The notes under the pieces were generated by a model that searched no databases, had not been told where the DNA came from, and saw only the letters and a list, made by a program, of their open reading frames with translations. Shown here one piece after another: positions 1 to 12,975 of a stretch of 64,000 bases of DNA (positions are counted from its first letter, which is position 1; every line of letters starts with the position of its first letter). The stretch spans positions 107,037,467 to 107,101,466 of the forward strand of contig NC_044996.1 of NCBI RefSeq assembly GCF_008728515.1. The letters are read 5' to 3'. This DNA is from Papio anubis (lineage: Eukaryota > Chordata > Mammalia > Primates > Cercopithecidae). The position numbers were made by a program, and so were the translations under genes.

Positions 1-40
1 AAAGAGAAGACAAAAAAGAAAGAAAAGAAAAAGAATATAT

Positions 41-304
41 TTTTTTAGAGACAGGGTCTTGCTGTGTCACCCAGGCTGATGGCAATGATCATAGCTCACT
101 GCAGCCTCAATCTCCTGGGCTCAAGCAATCCTCCCACCTCATCCTCCTAAGTAGCTGGGACTACAGGGGGCACAACACCATGCCCAGCTAATTAAAAAAA
201 TATATGTTTTAGTAAAGACGGAGTTTTGCTATGTCGCCCAGGCCAGTCTTGAACTCTTGGCCTCAAGTGACCCTCCCGACTTGGCTGGCATGAGCACCCA
301 GTCA
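41..304 (-). mobile_element. Alu (AluJ-like), antisense
   Basis: A T-rich start is followed by the antisense Alu right arm ('gagacagggtcttgctgtgt', 'gtagctgggactacag') and the left arm down to 'gagcacccagtc'. 'tgggctcaagcaatcc' and heavy divergence fit the old AluJ class. The left end merges with an A/G-rich simple stretch at 1-40. Confidence 0.9.
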
Positions 305-309
305 GTTTC

Positions 310-386
310 TCCCATTTATAAAATAAGAAGTTTGGACTAGATTATATCTAATGACCCTTTGAGTTCTATTCTGGGATTCAATGATT
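310..386 (+). mobile_element. MIR-like 3' fragment
   Basis: 'cccatttataaaataag' followed by 'ggactagatta' and a degenerate 'gttctattctgggattcaatgat' matches the usual 3' portion of MIR SINEs. The fragment is short and old. Confidence 0.4.
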
Positions 387-1139
387 TAGACACATCTGAA
401 CATTTTTCATTTTTATCTGGAGGTTTTGGTGTCTTGCAGAGGGAAAAGAATGGCTAAAAGGAGTTGGATAACTTGTTCCAAAAAGCTGGCCAAGCAGTTG
501 GACTTGTCAAGAAAAAAGGCAGTGGAAATAAAATAGAGAACACTGTATAAAATCCCTGCCCAACTATGCTGGGAAAACCATTTGCAATTCTGATTCTAAA
601 ATGTCTAAAAAAAAATCATATTGGAGGTGGAAAGTTCCCAGAGAAGGGCAACTAATAGATTGGACAAACGGGCGATCTCTCTATTTGAAGACAGATGAAG
701 ATTTGTAATACTTCTGCATAGAAAAGCAAAGTTGAGTAAGAGAGTCAAAGACTATACGTTTTCGAAAGACATAGAGGGATGATCACTGACTTACTCATCA
801 AGCCTTTATAATCCTGCACCTGGAAAACAGCTCTTAAAGATTGAAGGGACTAAATTTAGAGTCATGATCTTCTCTGCACACTGATAGGTGTGAAGTCGGG
901 GTGATAAACTTTTGAAACTTGTTACCCAAGAGGTACTATGAGCTGTTTACATGGATCCAAATAAGATAGATATTAGTTTATGGTGATGAATCTATAAAAT
1001 ATGCAGGGACAGTGATGTTCAGAGCACATCAGGGAAGACAGTGCTGATCTCTTCTAACCCAGTATTGCCACTCTCCAAGAGAGAATGTAGGCCAAAATGA
1101 CACCTAGGTATACTTCCAGAAGGGCAATTTGCTTTTCTC
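387..1139. other. No gene seen; possible L3/CR1 trace
   Basis: No coding or RNA gene recognised. A stretch near 640-770, beginning 'cagagaagggcaact', resembles the 3' part of ancient CR1/L3 LINEs, but the match is weak and unverified. Confidence 0.3.
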
Positions 1140-1690
1140 CTTTTCCCATTTTTTTGTTTTCCTTTATTTTCTTATTATTATCTCATAGAAGTAGTGAATG
1201 ATCACTTGCAACAAGAAAATTTAAACGGTTCAGAAGACTGTGAAATTAAAAGTAAATTTTTTCCCCTGCCAACATCCCTCTTCTTACAGGTAACCACAGG
1301 AAAATGTGCGTGTCCATTTTGACTTGTCAAAAAACTATGTATGATCATATATATACAGTTAATAAAATATCTTAGGTATTTTATCCACTTATTTAATTAT
1401 TTTAGTGGTTTTAGATTCCATCATGTAAATAAATCATAATTTATTTAACCAACTAATGAATACTTAGGATGTTTCCAGCATTTGCCACATTTGCAGTGTT
1501 ACAATGAACATTTTTGTGTCTTGTATATATCTTGTACCTCAGTCCACTTGTTTGTTAAGGTGGTTTCATACAATGAAGTTTCTGGGAAAAGTACTGCTAC
1601 ATTAAATTATATCACATAATACATTTTGATAAAATGGCCAAATTTTTCCACCAACTTATGCTCTGTTTATGAGTGTTCCTCTTTCCCTAT
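1140..1690 (-). mobile_element. Old L1 (L1M) 3' region, antisense
   Basis: Antisense L1 3' signatures are present: 'aaccaactaatgaatactta', 'ggatgtttccagcatttgcc' and 'acaatgaacatttttgtgtc'. They are strongly diverged, as expected for L1M, and no open frame survives. Confidence 0.65.
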
Positions 1691-4178
1691 GCTATCATGA
1701 TATGACAATTTCTGTATTTCCACATCTTTATGCATCTCCTCCTGGCTAAGCAAAAATGTATTCAGTTAAGTATATTACTACACTCCTAAAAGCACAGATG
1801 TTATGAGGATAGCAAAGAGATATAAATAAGCTTGGGAACTTGGAGAAATGCCATATAACAATATCTCTGTTGGCCAAATGGATACAATCACATGGAGTTT
1901 TCTGATGAATTTTATTTTCAGGTCCCCAAACAGGGTATTTGATCTGAATTTCATTTTAAAATTTTATTCTATTATACAAATCATTCATAGAAAAGAGTAA
2001 GTCTTGGAAAGTATAACGAATGAACACCTGTGTAGAATCTTGTTTATGGCAATTAGAGGTTGAGTTGACTAAAATAATGGTAGTTTTTATTTCTGTCAAC
2101 CTGATCATTAGGTAGATCACACAGCCTCCTCTTCCTGCATCATTCTTTGCCTCACCCTCCCTCTACCTGTATACAGTAAAGTAGATGTGATTAATAGAGC
2201 TTATCCCTTTAATTTTGTGACTATTTTGAATGAGTTATTTACAACAAACATTATGGGTTCGTTTGAATTAAAAAGCGAAGGGGTTAAGATGTCATATATC
2301 CCAGGATTATATACACATTACTAAAAACCAGAGCCTTACATCCAAGGCATGAAACACTAGCTGTGAATTTTCCAGCATTAATAAGCAGATAGGAACATAG
2401 TTGATGGGGTGGACCTGGAGGGAGATCTAGGTGAAGGGTATGTGTGTGTGTGTGTGTGTGTTTGTTGGGGAGGTGGGGTGATGGTCCATGTGCTTCTGAA
2501 ACACACCTGCTGTCTCCAGTTATGTAATTTGGTGAAAGAATGCCAGGACTTGGCAGCTAAATGATGGTAAGAAATAGCTCTTCTCTCTCCTCTGCCTGAG
2601 CTTGCAGCATATGGTCCCAGAGACTATTACAGGCAGGAAGATAACCTGGATGTCCCATGCCTGAGCCAGTTCTCACCCTACTCTATCCCAGCTGCATGCT
2701 ATAACACCACAGAAACACAGACCTTTGTGTGTCTGATCAAGAGGAAGGTATTTTTCAAGAAGGAATGTGGAACCTAGACTAGAAATTTCAGCGGGCTTAT
2801 AGCTCTGGGCATTGGTTTGCCACTCCCTGGCACTTTGGTTTTTATTACTATGGCTTCACTTCCCGCACCCTCTGACCATGGCCATTCACTGGCTTCATGT
2901 TGCTTTTTCACTTGAACACCATACAGCATTTTTTAAGCCTCAGTAGTCAGAGGGATTTGTTTGCAGAACCTAATTCCCATACAAAATAAATAAATAAATA
3001 AGAATCACTTCCTCTTTTGCAAGGCTGCCAACTTGTTTACTTCAAGGGGCAATTATGTCACTGCCAGAACCACACTGATAAATAATCTCCTTGTATTTGA
3101 ATTTTAAAATGAAGCTCTCTAGAGGGTTAGACTCAAAAAGAACCAATGATAGCTTACTTTGCTGGCCTCAAATTCAAGTTAAAATTTGCATCTTAAGAAG
3201 AATTTCTTTCTTTCTATTTTGGACTGAAAGAGAGAATAATGATGAAAGGGAGTTAAGACTTACCTTAGTAATTAGGGAGTCCCAATGGATTAGACTTGCT
3301 AATAGAAACCCAATTAAAACACATTTTGGAGGGATTTTGTTAGAACTTATAAATACCCCAGAGCTGGTTCTGGATTGTCAGGTTTTTTTTCTTTTAAGTT
3401 TACAATTATGTTTTTGTTGTATGTTGGATAATAAGTAGGACTAGAGGAAATCGGTTTTTATGAAACCATGCACAAGTCTCTAGTATTTTAGAGCTTGAAA
3501 TAGCTTCATAATTTCTTGTAGTCCACATGTCATGGCCTATCCTTTCCTCAGAGAAGCCTGACATTAGTAGAAGAATCAACATCGCTTCATTTGTGTCTGG
3601 AGATTGGAAAATGCTGCACTTAGTAAGTTCACAGCCTCACTGCCAACAGGCAGGCACCTGCCAGGTTGAGAGGGTACAGCCATCTGGAACAGCAGAGAAC
3701 GGGGTGAGGAAAGCTTTTTCAATTTGCAGAGAAAGCAATTACTACATAAAATGAGTGAGATGGAACCAAAAAATGAATGTCCTGTCTAACCACCTGCTGT
3801 TCTTGCTCTAGAAATAATTCAATCCTTTGGTTATTTGCAGGGAGCTTTGGGAAGAAAACACATTTCATAAATCCCCATGGCTACAGAGATTGCTGCAATA
3901 GTTATCATCATGCCTAATGCCCCTGGATTCCTGCAGACTATTACACGACTCTGTTGACTCTGAGTCACCAGCACCTGCTGCTGTAAGGAACCTTTAGGTC
4001 CTCACTGCTGATAAAGCCAGCATGAGAGTCTGGGAGTGATGGATCCAAGAAGATGAAATGGCTGCCTTGGGCTCATTGCAGGTATTAACACTCTCAGTTT
4101 TACCTCAGGTGCAAGTCAGAAGATTGCAATGATAAAGGTTATTCCTTTAACCCACTACACGATGAGTCTGAGAATATG
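1691..4178. other. Unannotated interval, no gene supported
   Basis: Mostly sequence that I cannot assign to a repeat. The short frames at 3091-3438 and 3527-3754 have no recognisable domain, no sensible start context and no flanking splice structure, so I do not call them. A short (AAAT)n run lies near 2983-3002. Confidence 0.5.
2440..2462. repeat. (TG)n microsatellite
   Basis: About ten uninterrupted TG dinucleotides. Confidence 0.9.
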
Positions 4179-5398
4179 CAGTCATGGACCACATAACTTC
4201 AATGGTCAATTATGTCACTGCCTCTTGAAATTATCTTTCAGTCAGCCACGGACCACATATATGACAGTAGTCCCATAAGATTATAAAGGAGCTGAAAAAT
4301 TCCTATGATGTGTGCCTAGTGACATTGTAGCCATCATAATGTCATAGTACAGTGCATTACATCTTTGTGGTGATGCTGGTTTAAACCTACTGTACTGCCA
4401 GTCATATAAAAGTATAGCACATACAATTATGTAAAGTACATAATACTTAAATGTGATAATAAATTAGTTACTGGATTATATATTTACTGTACTATACTTT
4501 TATCATTATTTTAGAATGTACTCCTTCTACTGATTAAAAAAAGTTAACTGTAGGACAGCCTCAGGCAGGTCCTTCAGGAGGTATTCCAGAAGGTATTGTT
4601 GTCATAGGAGATGACAGCTCTGTGGATGTTTTTGCCTCTGAAGACCTTCCAGTGGGACAAGATGTGGAGGTGGAAGATAGAAACAGTGATGATCCTGACC
4701 CTATGTAAGCCTTGGCTAATGTGCGTGATTATATTTTTGTTTTTAACAAAAAGTTTAAAAAGTAAAAAAAAAAAAAATTTAAAAAATAGAAAAACACTTA
4801 TAGAATAAGAATATAGAGAAAGTTATCTTTGTACAGCTATATAAAGTGTATCTTACACTGTTATTACAAAATAGTAAAAAAGTTAAAAATTTGTAAAGTT
4901 TATAAAGTAAAAAGGTTACAGTAAGCTAAGGTTAATTTATTATTGAAGAAAGAAAAATATTTTTATAAATTTGTTGCAGTCTAAGTGTACAGTGTTTATA
5001 ATATCTACAGTAATGTCCTAGGCCTTCACATTCACTCACTACTCACTCACTGACTCACCCAGTGCAATGTGCAGTCCTGCAAGCTCCATTTATGGTTAAG
5101 TATCTTATACAGGTGTACCATTTTTTATCTTTTATACCATATTTTTGCTGTATCTTTCCTATGTGTAGATACATAAATACTTACCTTTGTGTTACAATTG
5201 CCTACAGTATTCAGTACAGTCACATGCTGTACAGGTTTGCAGCCTAGAAGCCATAGGCTATATCACATGCCCTGGGTGTGTAGTAGGCTATGTCATCTAG
5301 GTTTGTGTAAGTACACTCTATGATGTTCACACAAGGACAAAATCTACTGACACTGCATTTCTGAGAACGTATCCCCATCATTAAGCCACTCATGACTG
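4179..5398 (+). mobile_element. Tigger1-like DNA transposon, internally deleted
   Basis: Terminal inverted repeats of the pogo/Tigger type are visible: 'cagtcatgg' at the left and 'catgactg' at the right, with 'gagaacgtatccccatcatt' just inside the right end. A TA dinucleotide follows the right end. Between them is the decayed C-terminal end of a pogo-type transposase frame (about 4560-4710, 'gaccttccagtgggacaaga'), then an A/T-rich tail. At about 1.2 kb it is roughly half of a full Tigger1, so most of the transposase is missing. It is not active. Strand is given by the transposase remnant. Confidence 0.85.
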
Positions 5399-5640
5399 TA
5401 CTGGAAAGAGCCTTTAATTGCATCTGCTGTTAGAATTCTAGGACTCTTTCCTGTGGTCTTCATGATGCCGAGCAACAAATATTCAGTTCAGTGATTAATC
5501 AGCCCAGTTCTTAGTTTTGTTTCCCTGAGAAGGAAACCTCAAGACAAGTATTCAAATGCATGTAGCTTGTTTGGGAGGTGATTCCAGGGAACACTGTTAG
5601 GTGAATGGGGAAGTAAGACAGGTAAGAAGAGGAAAATGGG
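5399..5640. other. Unassigned, possibly an old LTR piece
   Basis: Short interval between Tigger and Alu. 'ttgggaggtgattccaggg' recalls an old repeat whose continuation may lie after the Alu and the MER1-like element (6392-6520). Family not identified. Confidence 0.25.
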
Positions 5641-5945
5641 CCTAGTTTGGTGGTTCATGCCTGTAATCTCAGTACTTAGGGAGACCAAGGACAGGTGGAT
5701 CACTTGAGTCCAGGAGTTGTAGACCAGCCTGGGACACATGACGAAACCCTGTCTCTACAAAAAATACAAAAATTAGCCAGGTGTGGTGGCACATGCCTAC
5801 AATCCCAGCTACTCGGGAGGCTAGAGTGGGAGAATCACCTGAGCCTGAGAAGTCAAGTCTGTAGTGAGCCATGATCATGCCATTGCAGCCCAGCCTGGGT
5901 GACAGAGCAAGACCTTGTCTCAAAAAAAAAAGAAAAGAAAAGAAA
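5641..5945 (+). mobile_element. Alu (AluJ-like), sense
   Basis: A complete dimeric Alu starts at 'cctagtttggtggttcatgc', carries both arms, and ends in an (A)n(GAAAA)n tail. 'gagccatgatcatgcc' and its divergence point to AluJ. Confidence 0.92.
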
Positions 5946-6031
5946 AGAAAACAATACCAAGTTCTCTAGCGAGATACCACTGAAGATACCACTGTGTAAT
6001 CTCCAGAGAAACTTCAAGAGATAGTATAGAG

Positions 6032-6391
6032 CAAGGGTTGGCAAACTACAATCCATGGGCCAATTCTAGCCTGGTTTTGTACAGCTTGTAAGCTAAGAAT
6101 GGTTTTTATGGTTTTAATGGTTAAAGAATATCAAAAGAAGAAATTTGTGACACATAAATTACCCCCCAAAAATCAAATTTTAGTATTCATAAATAAAGTT
6201 TTGTTGAAATGCAGCCATGCTCATTTATTTACAAATTGTTTATGGCTACTTTTGTTGTACAAAATTACAACTCTCTACATTGATGTAATCTCTGTACAGC
6301 AGAGTTGAGTAATTGTAATAGAGATAATGTCACCAGCAAGGCCTAAAATATTTACTATGTGGCCCCTAACAGAAATAGTTTGCTGTCCTGT
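6032..6391 (+). mobile_element. hAT-Charlie nonautonomous element (MER1-like)
   Basis: Ends are imperfect inverted repeats ('agggttggcaaactac' and 'gtttgctgtcctg'). The interior has the hallmark 'aataaagttttgttgaaatg' followed by 'cagccatgctcattta' and 'gagttgagtaattg'. It is a non-coding MER1-group element; the exact subfamily is uncertain. Confidence 0.75.
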
Positions 6392-7160
6392 AATGTAGAA
6401 CATGCACCTCCCAGTTATCCCATCTGAGGAGCTTGAGAGCTGGGGTACTTATCTAACCAATTTTCATCCCTCATTGGATGAGGGCTGCTCCTGGACAGCT
6501 TTCATTTCCCAGCCCTTAATAGTCTGCCTTGCCATAAATGGAGAATACCCAGGAATTATGAGTTCTATGAAAATTCATTCTCAACTCAAAAAGACATAAT
6601 TACATATTTCCCCTAATTAAACATGAAAACATGCATTTTATAAATTCCTAGTTTTTCAAATTCCTGAGAAAACTCGGTTGTATTCTGGGCCCAAGACCAC
6701 AGAGTGAATTAAATATTTCTGCCTATTTCTCAATTATGGATTGAATTAAGCAATATAACAAGTTATATAGAAGAATGTTAGATTCCAAATATGTTGCCTC
6801 TGGAGGATGGCTGGTAGTATAAAGTACCTTTTCTTAATCAACAACAATCCATGATAATAAGTAAGTTGGATCTGAGAATGTCTTTATCTTTTGCATAACT
6901 TCACCAAGTGGATAGTGAGCTATTTCAATTAGAACGATATCAAAACCCAAATGGAGATTGTTATAGATTTATTTTCATATTTAGCAATACTATGCTTGTC
7001 AATAACTGAAAATGATAAAACATGAAAGGCAGGAGCATTGTCTAAATAAATGCAAAGCAAAATCAGTATTCACTGAGGCAAAACCTGTTCTGGTAGCAGA
7101 TTCTAGACACCAGTCATTCCCAAGACTGTATATCCTCTGCACAGTCACTTTCTTTTATTA
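6392..7160. other. No gene recognised
   Basis: The first 130 bases ('cccagttatcccatctgagg') look like an old LTR or other repeat. The remainder is unassigned and has no convincing open frame. Confidence 0.4.
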
Positions 7161-8196
7161 ATTCATTTATATTTTTTAAACTTTTAGGTTCAGGGGTGCA
7201 TATGCAGGTTTGTTATATAGGTAAATTGCTTATTGCTGGGATTTAGTGTACAGATTATTTCATCATCCAGGTAATAAGCATAGTACCCAATAGGTAGTTT
7301 TTTGATCCTCCTCCTCCTCCTACACTCCACCCTCTAGTAGGCTCTGGTGTCTAATTTCCCTTCTTTGTGACCATATGTGCTCATTGTTTAGATCCCATTT
7401 ATAAATGAGACCATGTGGTATTTGGTTTTCTGTTCCTGTATTAGTTCGCTTAGGATAATGGCCTTCAGCTTGACCCTTGTTGCTACAAAGGACATGACCT
7501 GATTCTTTTTTATGGCTGCATAGTATTCCATGGTGTGTATGTACATTTTCTTTATCCAGTCTGCCATTGGTGAGCATTTAGGTTGATTCCATGTATTTGC
7601 TATTGTAGATAGTGCTGCAAGGAATATATGCATGCATGTGACTTTATGGTAGAACAATTTATATTCCTTTGGGTGTATACCCAATAATGGGATTACTGGG
7701 TGAAATGGTAGTTCTACGTCCTTTGAGAAACTGCCAAACTGCTTTCCACAACAGTTGAACTAACTTACATTCTGACTAGCAGTGTATAAGCATTCTCTTT
7801 CCTCCACAACCTCAGCAGTCTGTTATTTTTGACTTTTTAATAATAGCCATTTTGACTGGTGTGAGATGGTATCCCATTGTGGTTTTGATTTGCATTTCTC
7901 TAATGATTAGTGACATTGAGCATTTTTAAAATATGGTTGTTGGCCACGTGTGTGTCTTCTTTTGAGAAGGGCCTATTCATGTCCTTTGCCCACTTTTGAA
8001 TGGGATTATTTGTTTTTTGCTTTTAAATTTAAGTTCCATATAGGTTGAGGATATTAGACCTTTGTTAGATGCATAGTTTGCAAATATTTTCTCCTATTCT
8101 GTATGTTGTCTGTTTACTCTGTTTATAGTTTATTTTGCTGTACAGAAGCTGTTTAGTTTAATTAAGTCCCATTTGTCAATTTTTGTTTTTGCACAG
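7161..8196 (-). mobile_element. Primate L1 (L1PB/older L1PA) 3' end, antisense, 5' truncated
   Basis: It opens with the antisense L1 3' end ('aacttttaggttcaggggtg') and runs through antisense ORF2 C-terminal sequence ('tagtattccatggtgtgtat', 'gggattactgggtgaaatgg'). It stops abruptly near 8196, a normal 5' truncation. The reverse transcriptase C-terminal frame is broken by several stops. Confidence 0.92.
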
Positions 8197-10632
8197 CCAC
8201 TTTTAAAATGAAGTCTAAACATAGCCAATTTCATACAGCCTTATACCCTAATTTACTTAGATGTTCAAACACCATCAAGCACTTTCTCTCTTTAAAAGAA
8301 CAGCAGCACAGCTTAAAATCCAAAATGAGAAATTCAGAAAATAGCCAATTAAAAACAAAATCAATTTCTTATTCCGAAATGATTTCAAGTTTTTCTTTGG
8401 TCACTAAAACAAACCACAATTGTTTCCTCCAATAAAATTGTTAAAGGTTCATGAGTTTTAGATGTTGTTTATCTCCCAATATACCAGTATATTATTAAAA
8501 AGGAAAAAGTCTATTTGTCCAAGCCCAGATTCACAGTTAGAACAAACTGTACACTTAAATGGTCTTCTGTATGACCCTCTTATTCCATGCTGTACATGCT
8601 AGAGAATGCCCAAATTAAGTGCTGCCAAATGTCATCATGCCTGCATAAACTGCTCTCTACTAATTTGGAGGGTTAGCCTTTCTGTCTTGGCATGATCCCA
8701 CACACATACATGCCTCCTAAGCAAAACGGTCCCAGCTTTCTGGTCTTAGGAGGATGGTTGCTGATATTAGAGTAGGAAAGTACTAATCTTATCTACACTA
8801 GCCTGCTTCTGTTTTTCTGGCTTGTTACATCTGTTCTTCTACGGCCAGCAGGCACTTTTCTTTCCACTTTTAAGGTGGTCTCAATACTTCCACTCATTCA
8901 TTCAACTATTTATTCTTTTGATAAATGTTTGAGTTCCAACAACATGTCAGGCAACATCCCCTCAACTCTCCTCACTTCATCCCCAACTACCCCACACACT
9001 TGACTTGTCTCAGATAAAGCAGATAGGGGGCTGGAGGAATGTGTGCACTCTACTAGGGTCTTCCACATTACCACAACCACCAGAACCACAAAATAGATCT
9101 TCACAACTTCAAATGGTAGAGCAAATATATGGTTGCTGACTCCAGGCTTGAGACATTCCGGGTGGAATCCCCTGAAAAAGCTTTTTGGGAAACCAATGTG
9201 ATTTTATCAGCAAGATTTACCTCGTGAACCTTGAAGGCCTTTAGATATCTGTGTAGACCAGGCTATCAAAAGAAATAAAAGTTATTAAGCATTGGGAGGT
9301 CAGAATCCCAGCTAAGGTTTAGGCTGTATAGCTTTGTGGTTAATGGCATGGCTTTTCAAATGGATGATGATTGAAGTTCAGCTCTATCTATGCCTTTAAA
9401 ATAAATTTTGTAATCAATATTAGAAGAATACCATGTGTCCTCTGTTAGGCCATGCAGTGTAGTATATGGCAATAGCAATATGAGTTCTGTTTCCTCTCTC
9501 CTTTGAATTATACCTAAACGTTTTCCTTAGGACTCCAAACTTAGAATAGCAGACTTGCAAAAAAAGGTTTATCTATTCCTAGTGTACCGGTGTTACGTCT
9601 TTTCCTCTTCTATTGAATCTCTTTGTTTTAAACAATGACTAGCTTCTTATTTCCATATTCTCAGAAGGAGTCCATTATACCATGCATCAAATTTCACTGA
9701 TGCCCATGAGATCATATATGCCTCAGAATATTAAAATATTAGATTGCCTGTTTATTGTTTTTAATTACCAGTACTCCTTGGGTTGTTTGTTACACAGGCA
9801 GAGTAACAAACACCTGGTAAGCATGCACTAATCTCCCTTCCTGCACAGGGCAGGCATTGCTAACCAGCCATAGCTCTCTAAAGGCAGCTTCAGAATATTT
9901 CCCAACACAAAGTTCAGGAATCCTTTATCAAGATGAAGTCTATTGGACATTCTTGGTATATTATGATATGAATCCTATTGTTAGGGGTTAATATCAAGAA
10001 AATTACTTTTGAGATAGGTTTGAGCCAGTTTTTAATTTGGAAGGGATGAAAAAAGAGAAAGAGAAGAGCAAATAGAGCATTGCTCATACAAAGCAATGTT
10101 TTTCTAAGGAGAATGCTTACGGATTTAATTTCCATTCTAGCTGATGGATTTTAACGTTTAAACAGAATCGCTTGGATTTGAAGAGACCTCTCGTGGCGTA
10201 GTTAGCTCATATCTCAGGACTACCACAAGATAGATCTCATTATTTTTCTTAAGTCCTGTCTTAAAAATGAATGAGTGTCTAATGAGTCTTTAAATAGGGA
10301 TTTTACTACCTCCTCTGGTAGCATGTGTTATAACTTCTGTATTCTACTAGCTTCATAACTTCAGTGTTCTAATAGCTACCAATTCTGCTCTAGTATTTAT
10401 TTAAAATTTCCCTGTAGCATCAGAAGTCTGTTGCTGCATTTTCTACACTTGCTCTGTTTTTAACCTTTGAAGCTAGTTACAACTGGCAGTCACTGAGGAA
10501 ACATTAGCTGCAGATGTCATGGATGGACTGGTCGCCATAACCACTTTGGACTTAACAGTCGCTCCTGACCATTTCTTAGTTTGAACTTCATCTTCTCCTA
10601 AGTTCAAACATGAAGGATGGTTGGTAATCACG
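8197..10632. other. Mostly unassigned sequence; small L2 and MIR pieces
   Basis: No gene supported. A short antisense L2-like piece ('cactcattcattcaactatt') is at about 8888-8960, and a sense MIR-like piece ('tagctttgtggttaatggca') at about 9320-9400. The remaining 2 kb shows no repeat I can name and no plausible coding frame. Confidence 0.45.
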
Positions 10633-11577
10633 TGTGGGGAAAAGAAAGAGAGATCAGACTGTTACTGTGTCTATATAGAAAGAAGTAGACATAAGAGACT
10701 CCATTTTGTTCTGTATTTGAGATGCTGTTAATCTGTGACCCTACCCCCAACCTTGTCCTTGCAAGAGACATGTGCTGTGGTGACTCAAGGTTTAATGGAT
10801 TTGGGGCTGTGCAGGATGTGCTTTGTTAAACAAGTGCCTGAAGGCAGTATGCTTGTGAAAAGTCATCACCATTCTCTTGATCTCAAGTACTCAGGGACAC
10901 TGCCAAAGGTCGCAGGGACCTCTGCCTAGGAAAGCTAGGTATTGTCCAAGGTTTCTCCCCATGTGATAGTCTGAAATATGGCCTTGTGGGAAGGGAAAGA
11001 CCTGATCGTCCCCCAGCCTGACATCCGTGAAGGGTCTGTGCTGAGGAGGACTAGCATAAGAGGAAAGAAGGCCTCTTGGCAGTTGAGATAGAGAAAAGCA
11101 TCTGTCTCCTGCCTGTCCCTGGGCAATGGAACATCTCGGTGTAAAACCCGATTGTATGTTCTATTTACTAAGATGGGAGAAAACCGCCTTAGGGCTGAAG
11201 GTGGGACGTGCTCTTTATGCACTAAAAAGCTTTATGGAGATGTTTGCATATGCATATCAAGGCACAGCACTTTTCCTTAAACTTATTCATGTCACAGAGA
11301 TCTTTATTCATATGTCTTACTGCTGACCTTCTCCCTAAGATGATCCTATTATCCTGCCACTTCCCTTTTTCTAAGATGGTAAAGATAATGATCAATAAAT
11401 ACTGAGGGAACTCAGAGACCGCTGCCAGCGTGGGTCCTCTGTATGCTGAGCGCTGGTCCCCTGGGCCCACTTTTTCTTTCTCTGTACTTTGTCTCTGTGT
11501 CTCATTTCTTTTCTCAAGTCTCTCGTTCCACCTAACGAGAAACGCCCACAGGTGTGGAGGGGCAGGCCACCCCTTCA
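10633..11577 (+). mobile_element. Solo LTR of an HML-2 (HERV-K) type endogenous retrovirus, LTR5-like
   Basis: The 945-bp LTR opens 'tgtggggaaaagaaagagag' and closes 'ccaccccttca'. It holds the LTR5 hallmarks 'ctaggaaagctaggtattgt' and 'gagaaacgcccacaggtgtg', and an AATAAA at 11394-11399. The TATA-equivalent near 11140 reads 'tgtaaaaccc'. No gag, pol or env flanks it, so this is a solo LTR left by LTR-LTR recombination. Candidate 6-bp duplications flank it: 'atcacg' (10627-10632) and 'atcata' (11578-11583), the two mismatches being consistent with CpG decay. The choice between LTR5A and LTR5B is not made here. Confidence 0.93.
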
Positions 11578-11583
11578 ATCATA

Positions 11584-12975
11584 CCTCTGGCCTTTTGAAT
11601 TTAATATAGTACTGTTATCTTGGGTGTTGACTTTTCTCATTTACCTGCTTCTCCTTTTCTTTGTATCAGCCAGGAATCAGTGCTTCTCCCTATGTTCAGC
11701 ACTAACACCTGTATAGGAAGAATTGAGGCAAATTCTTCTAAAGCCTCATTTAAAATGTTGACACTAAAGCATGATTATATCTCGACTGTGCATCTCTAGA
11801 TCTATAAATTTGGGTTCTTCCCACCCATAAATGAAGTGGGAAGTTATCTTTTTGTTATGATTTGAGTGGATAGCCTTTCTAATAAAAAAAAATCTTCCTT
11901 ACTTAGAAGTGCTGGAAATTGAATCACTGAAGAGTCTTTTCTCTTGATTAATCACAAGGCAAACCAAGGTTCTCTTTTAAACTGATGATGATTTAGAAGG
12001 GTTAATCCATTAGGTCAAAAACTCCCTGGTATAAATTAGATATTTTTCATCCCACTTTCCTCCCAAATAAGTGAGCATAAATAGTACACTAGAGTCCTTG
12101 AAAGAGATGCTGAAAGGAAAGAAATGACAGCAAAAACAGGTAATGGAAAAGCACCAAAGAAAAATATTGCTTATTTCTCCATGTGGTCATGGGCTAGCCT
12201 GAAGTCAACTCAAATCCACAAATATAAGACTTTTTTCATTGTGTTTCCTTAAGGCTACATTCCAAATCAATATCCCTACTACTTGTTAAGTGCTCTTTAC
12301 TCATTAATCCTACCTTTGGCTGCCTGGGACTTCAAAGATTACCTTCGTACTATCTTATTACCAGGGCTTGCCTGGGAGGCCTTTCTTCTTTTTTGCTTTC
12401 CATCCAATCCTTGGCTTCTCTTCAAGGCCAAGATCATTACATACCCATAATAAAACCTTATCTGAGACTTCAGACCTTACTCTCAATTTACTTAGCAAAC
12501 ATTACTCTAAGGCATGCAAATGAAGAGGAATGAAACAATGTTCATTGTGTACCCACGATGTGGCAAGCACTGTGCTAAACATATATCATAAGGTATCTCA
12601 TCTTAGTATGTACAGTCATATCAGGTAGATGTAATTATCATTGTAAAATGAAAATGAAAAAATAACATTAATTTTTTTATAGGAAACAGAAATCTACCTG
12701 GAAAACTGTCGCTCACCTAACAGAGTTGAGAAGCATGTTCTTATGTTCTTAAGGTAAGCCATTAGATAGAACAGTCTGGAAGATTCTAATTCAAAACCTG
12801 TGAACATTTCACAAAAAAACTGTCTAGTAGTGCTGGGAAGTTTTTAGTATCTGGATGTCTGGAAGGTCTATGAGTGAGATGAGGTAAAACTTTTCTGGGA
12901 AAGAATGTAAATAAAAGAGTTATTAAGTAATTATTGGGGACATGTAGCTTAGATTCAGCAGCATGCCACTTTGCC
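11584..12975. other. No gene; probable MIR fragment
   Basis: An antisense MIR-like piece lies at about 12535-12660 ('gtggcaagcactgtgctaaa', 'aggtagatgtaattatcatt'). Elsewhere nothing is assignable and no coding frame is credible. Confidence 0.4.

Noticed and set aside
2440..2462. TG repeat as a regulatory element
   Set aside because: An ordinary short microsatellite; nothing in the flanks supports a function.
3820..3995. Possible exon bounded by splice-like sites
   Set aside because: A tract ending 'ttatttgcag' and a downstream GT-like site exist, but there is no partner exon or conserved frame.
4611..4808. Short frame in the Tigger element as a transposase gene
   Set aside because: Only the C-terminal scrap of the transposase remains and the reading frame differs; no DDE core.
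11222..11578. 118-aa minus-strand frame
   Set aside because: Lies entirely within the LTR5-type LTR, antisense; no known product.
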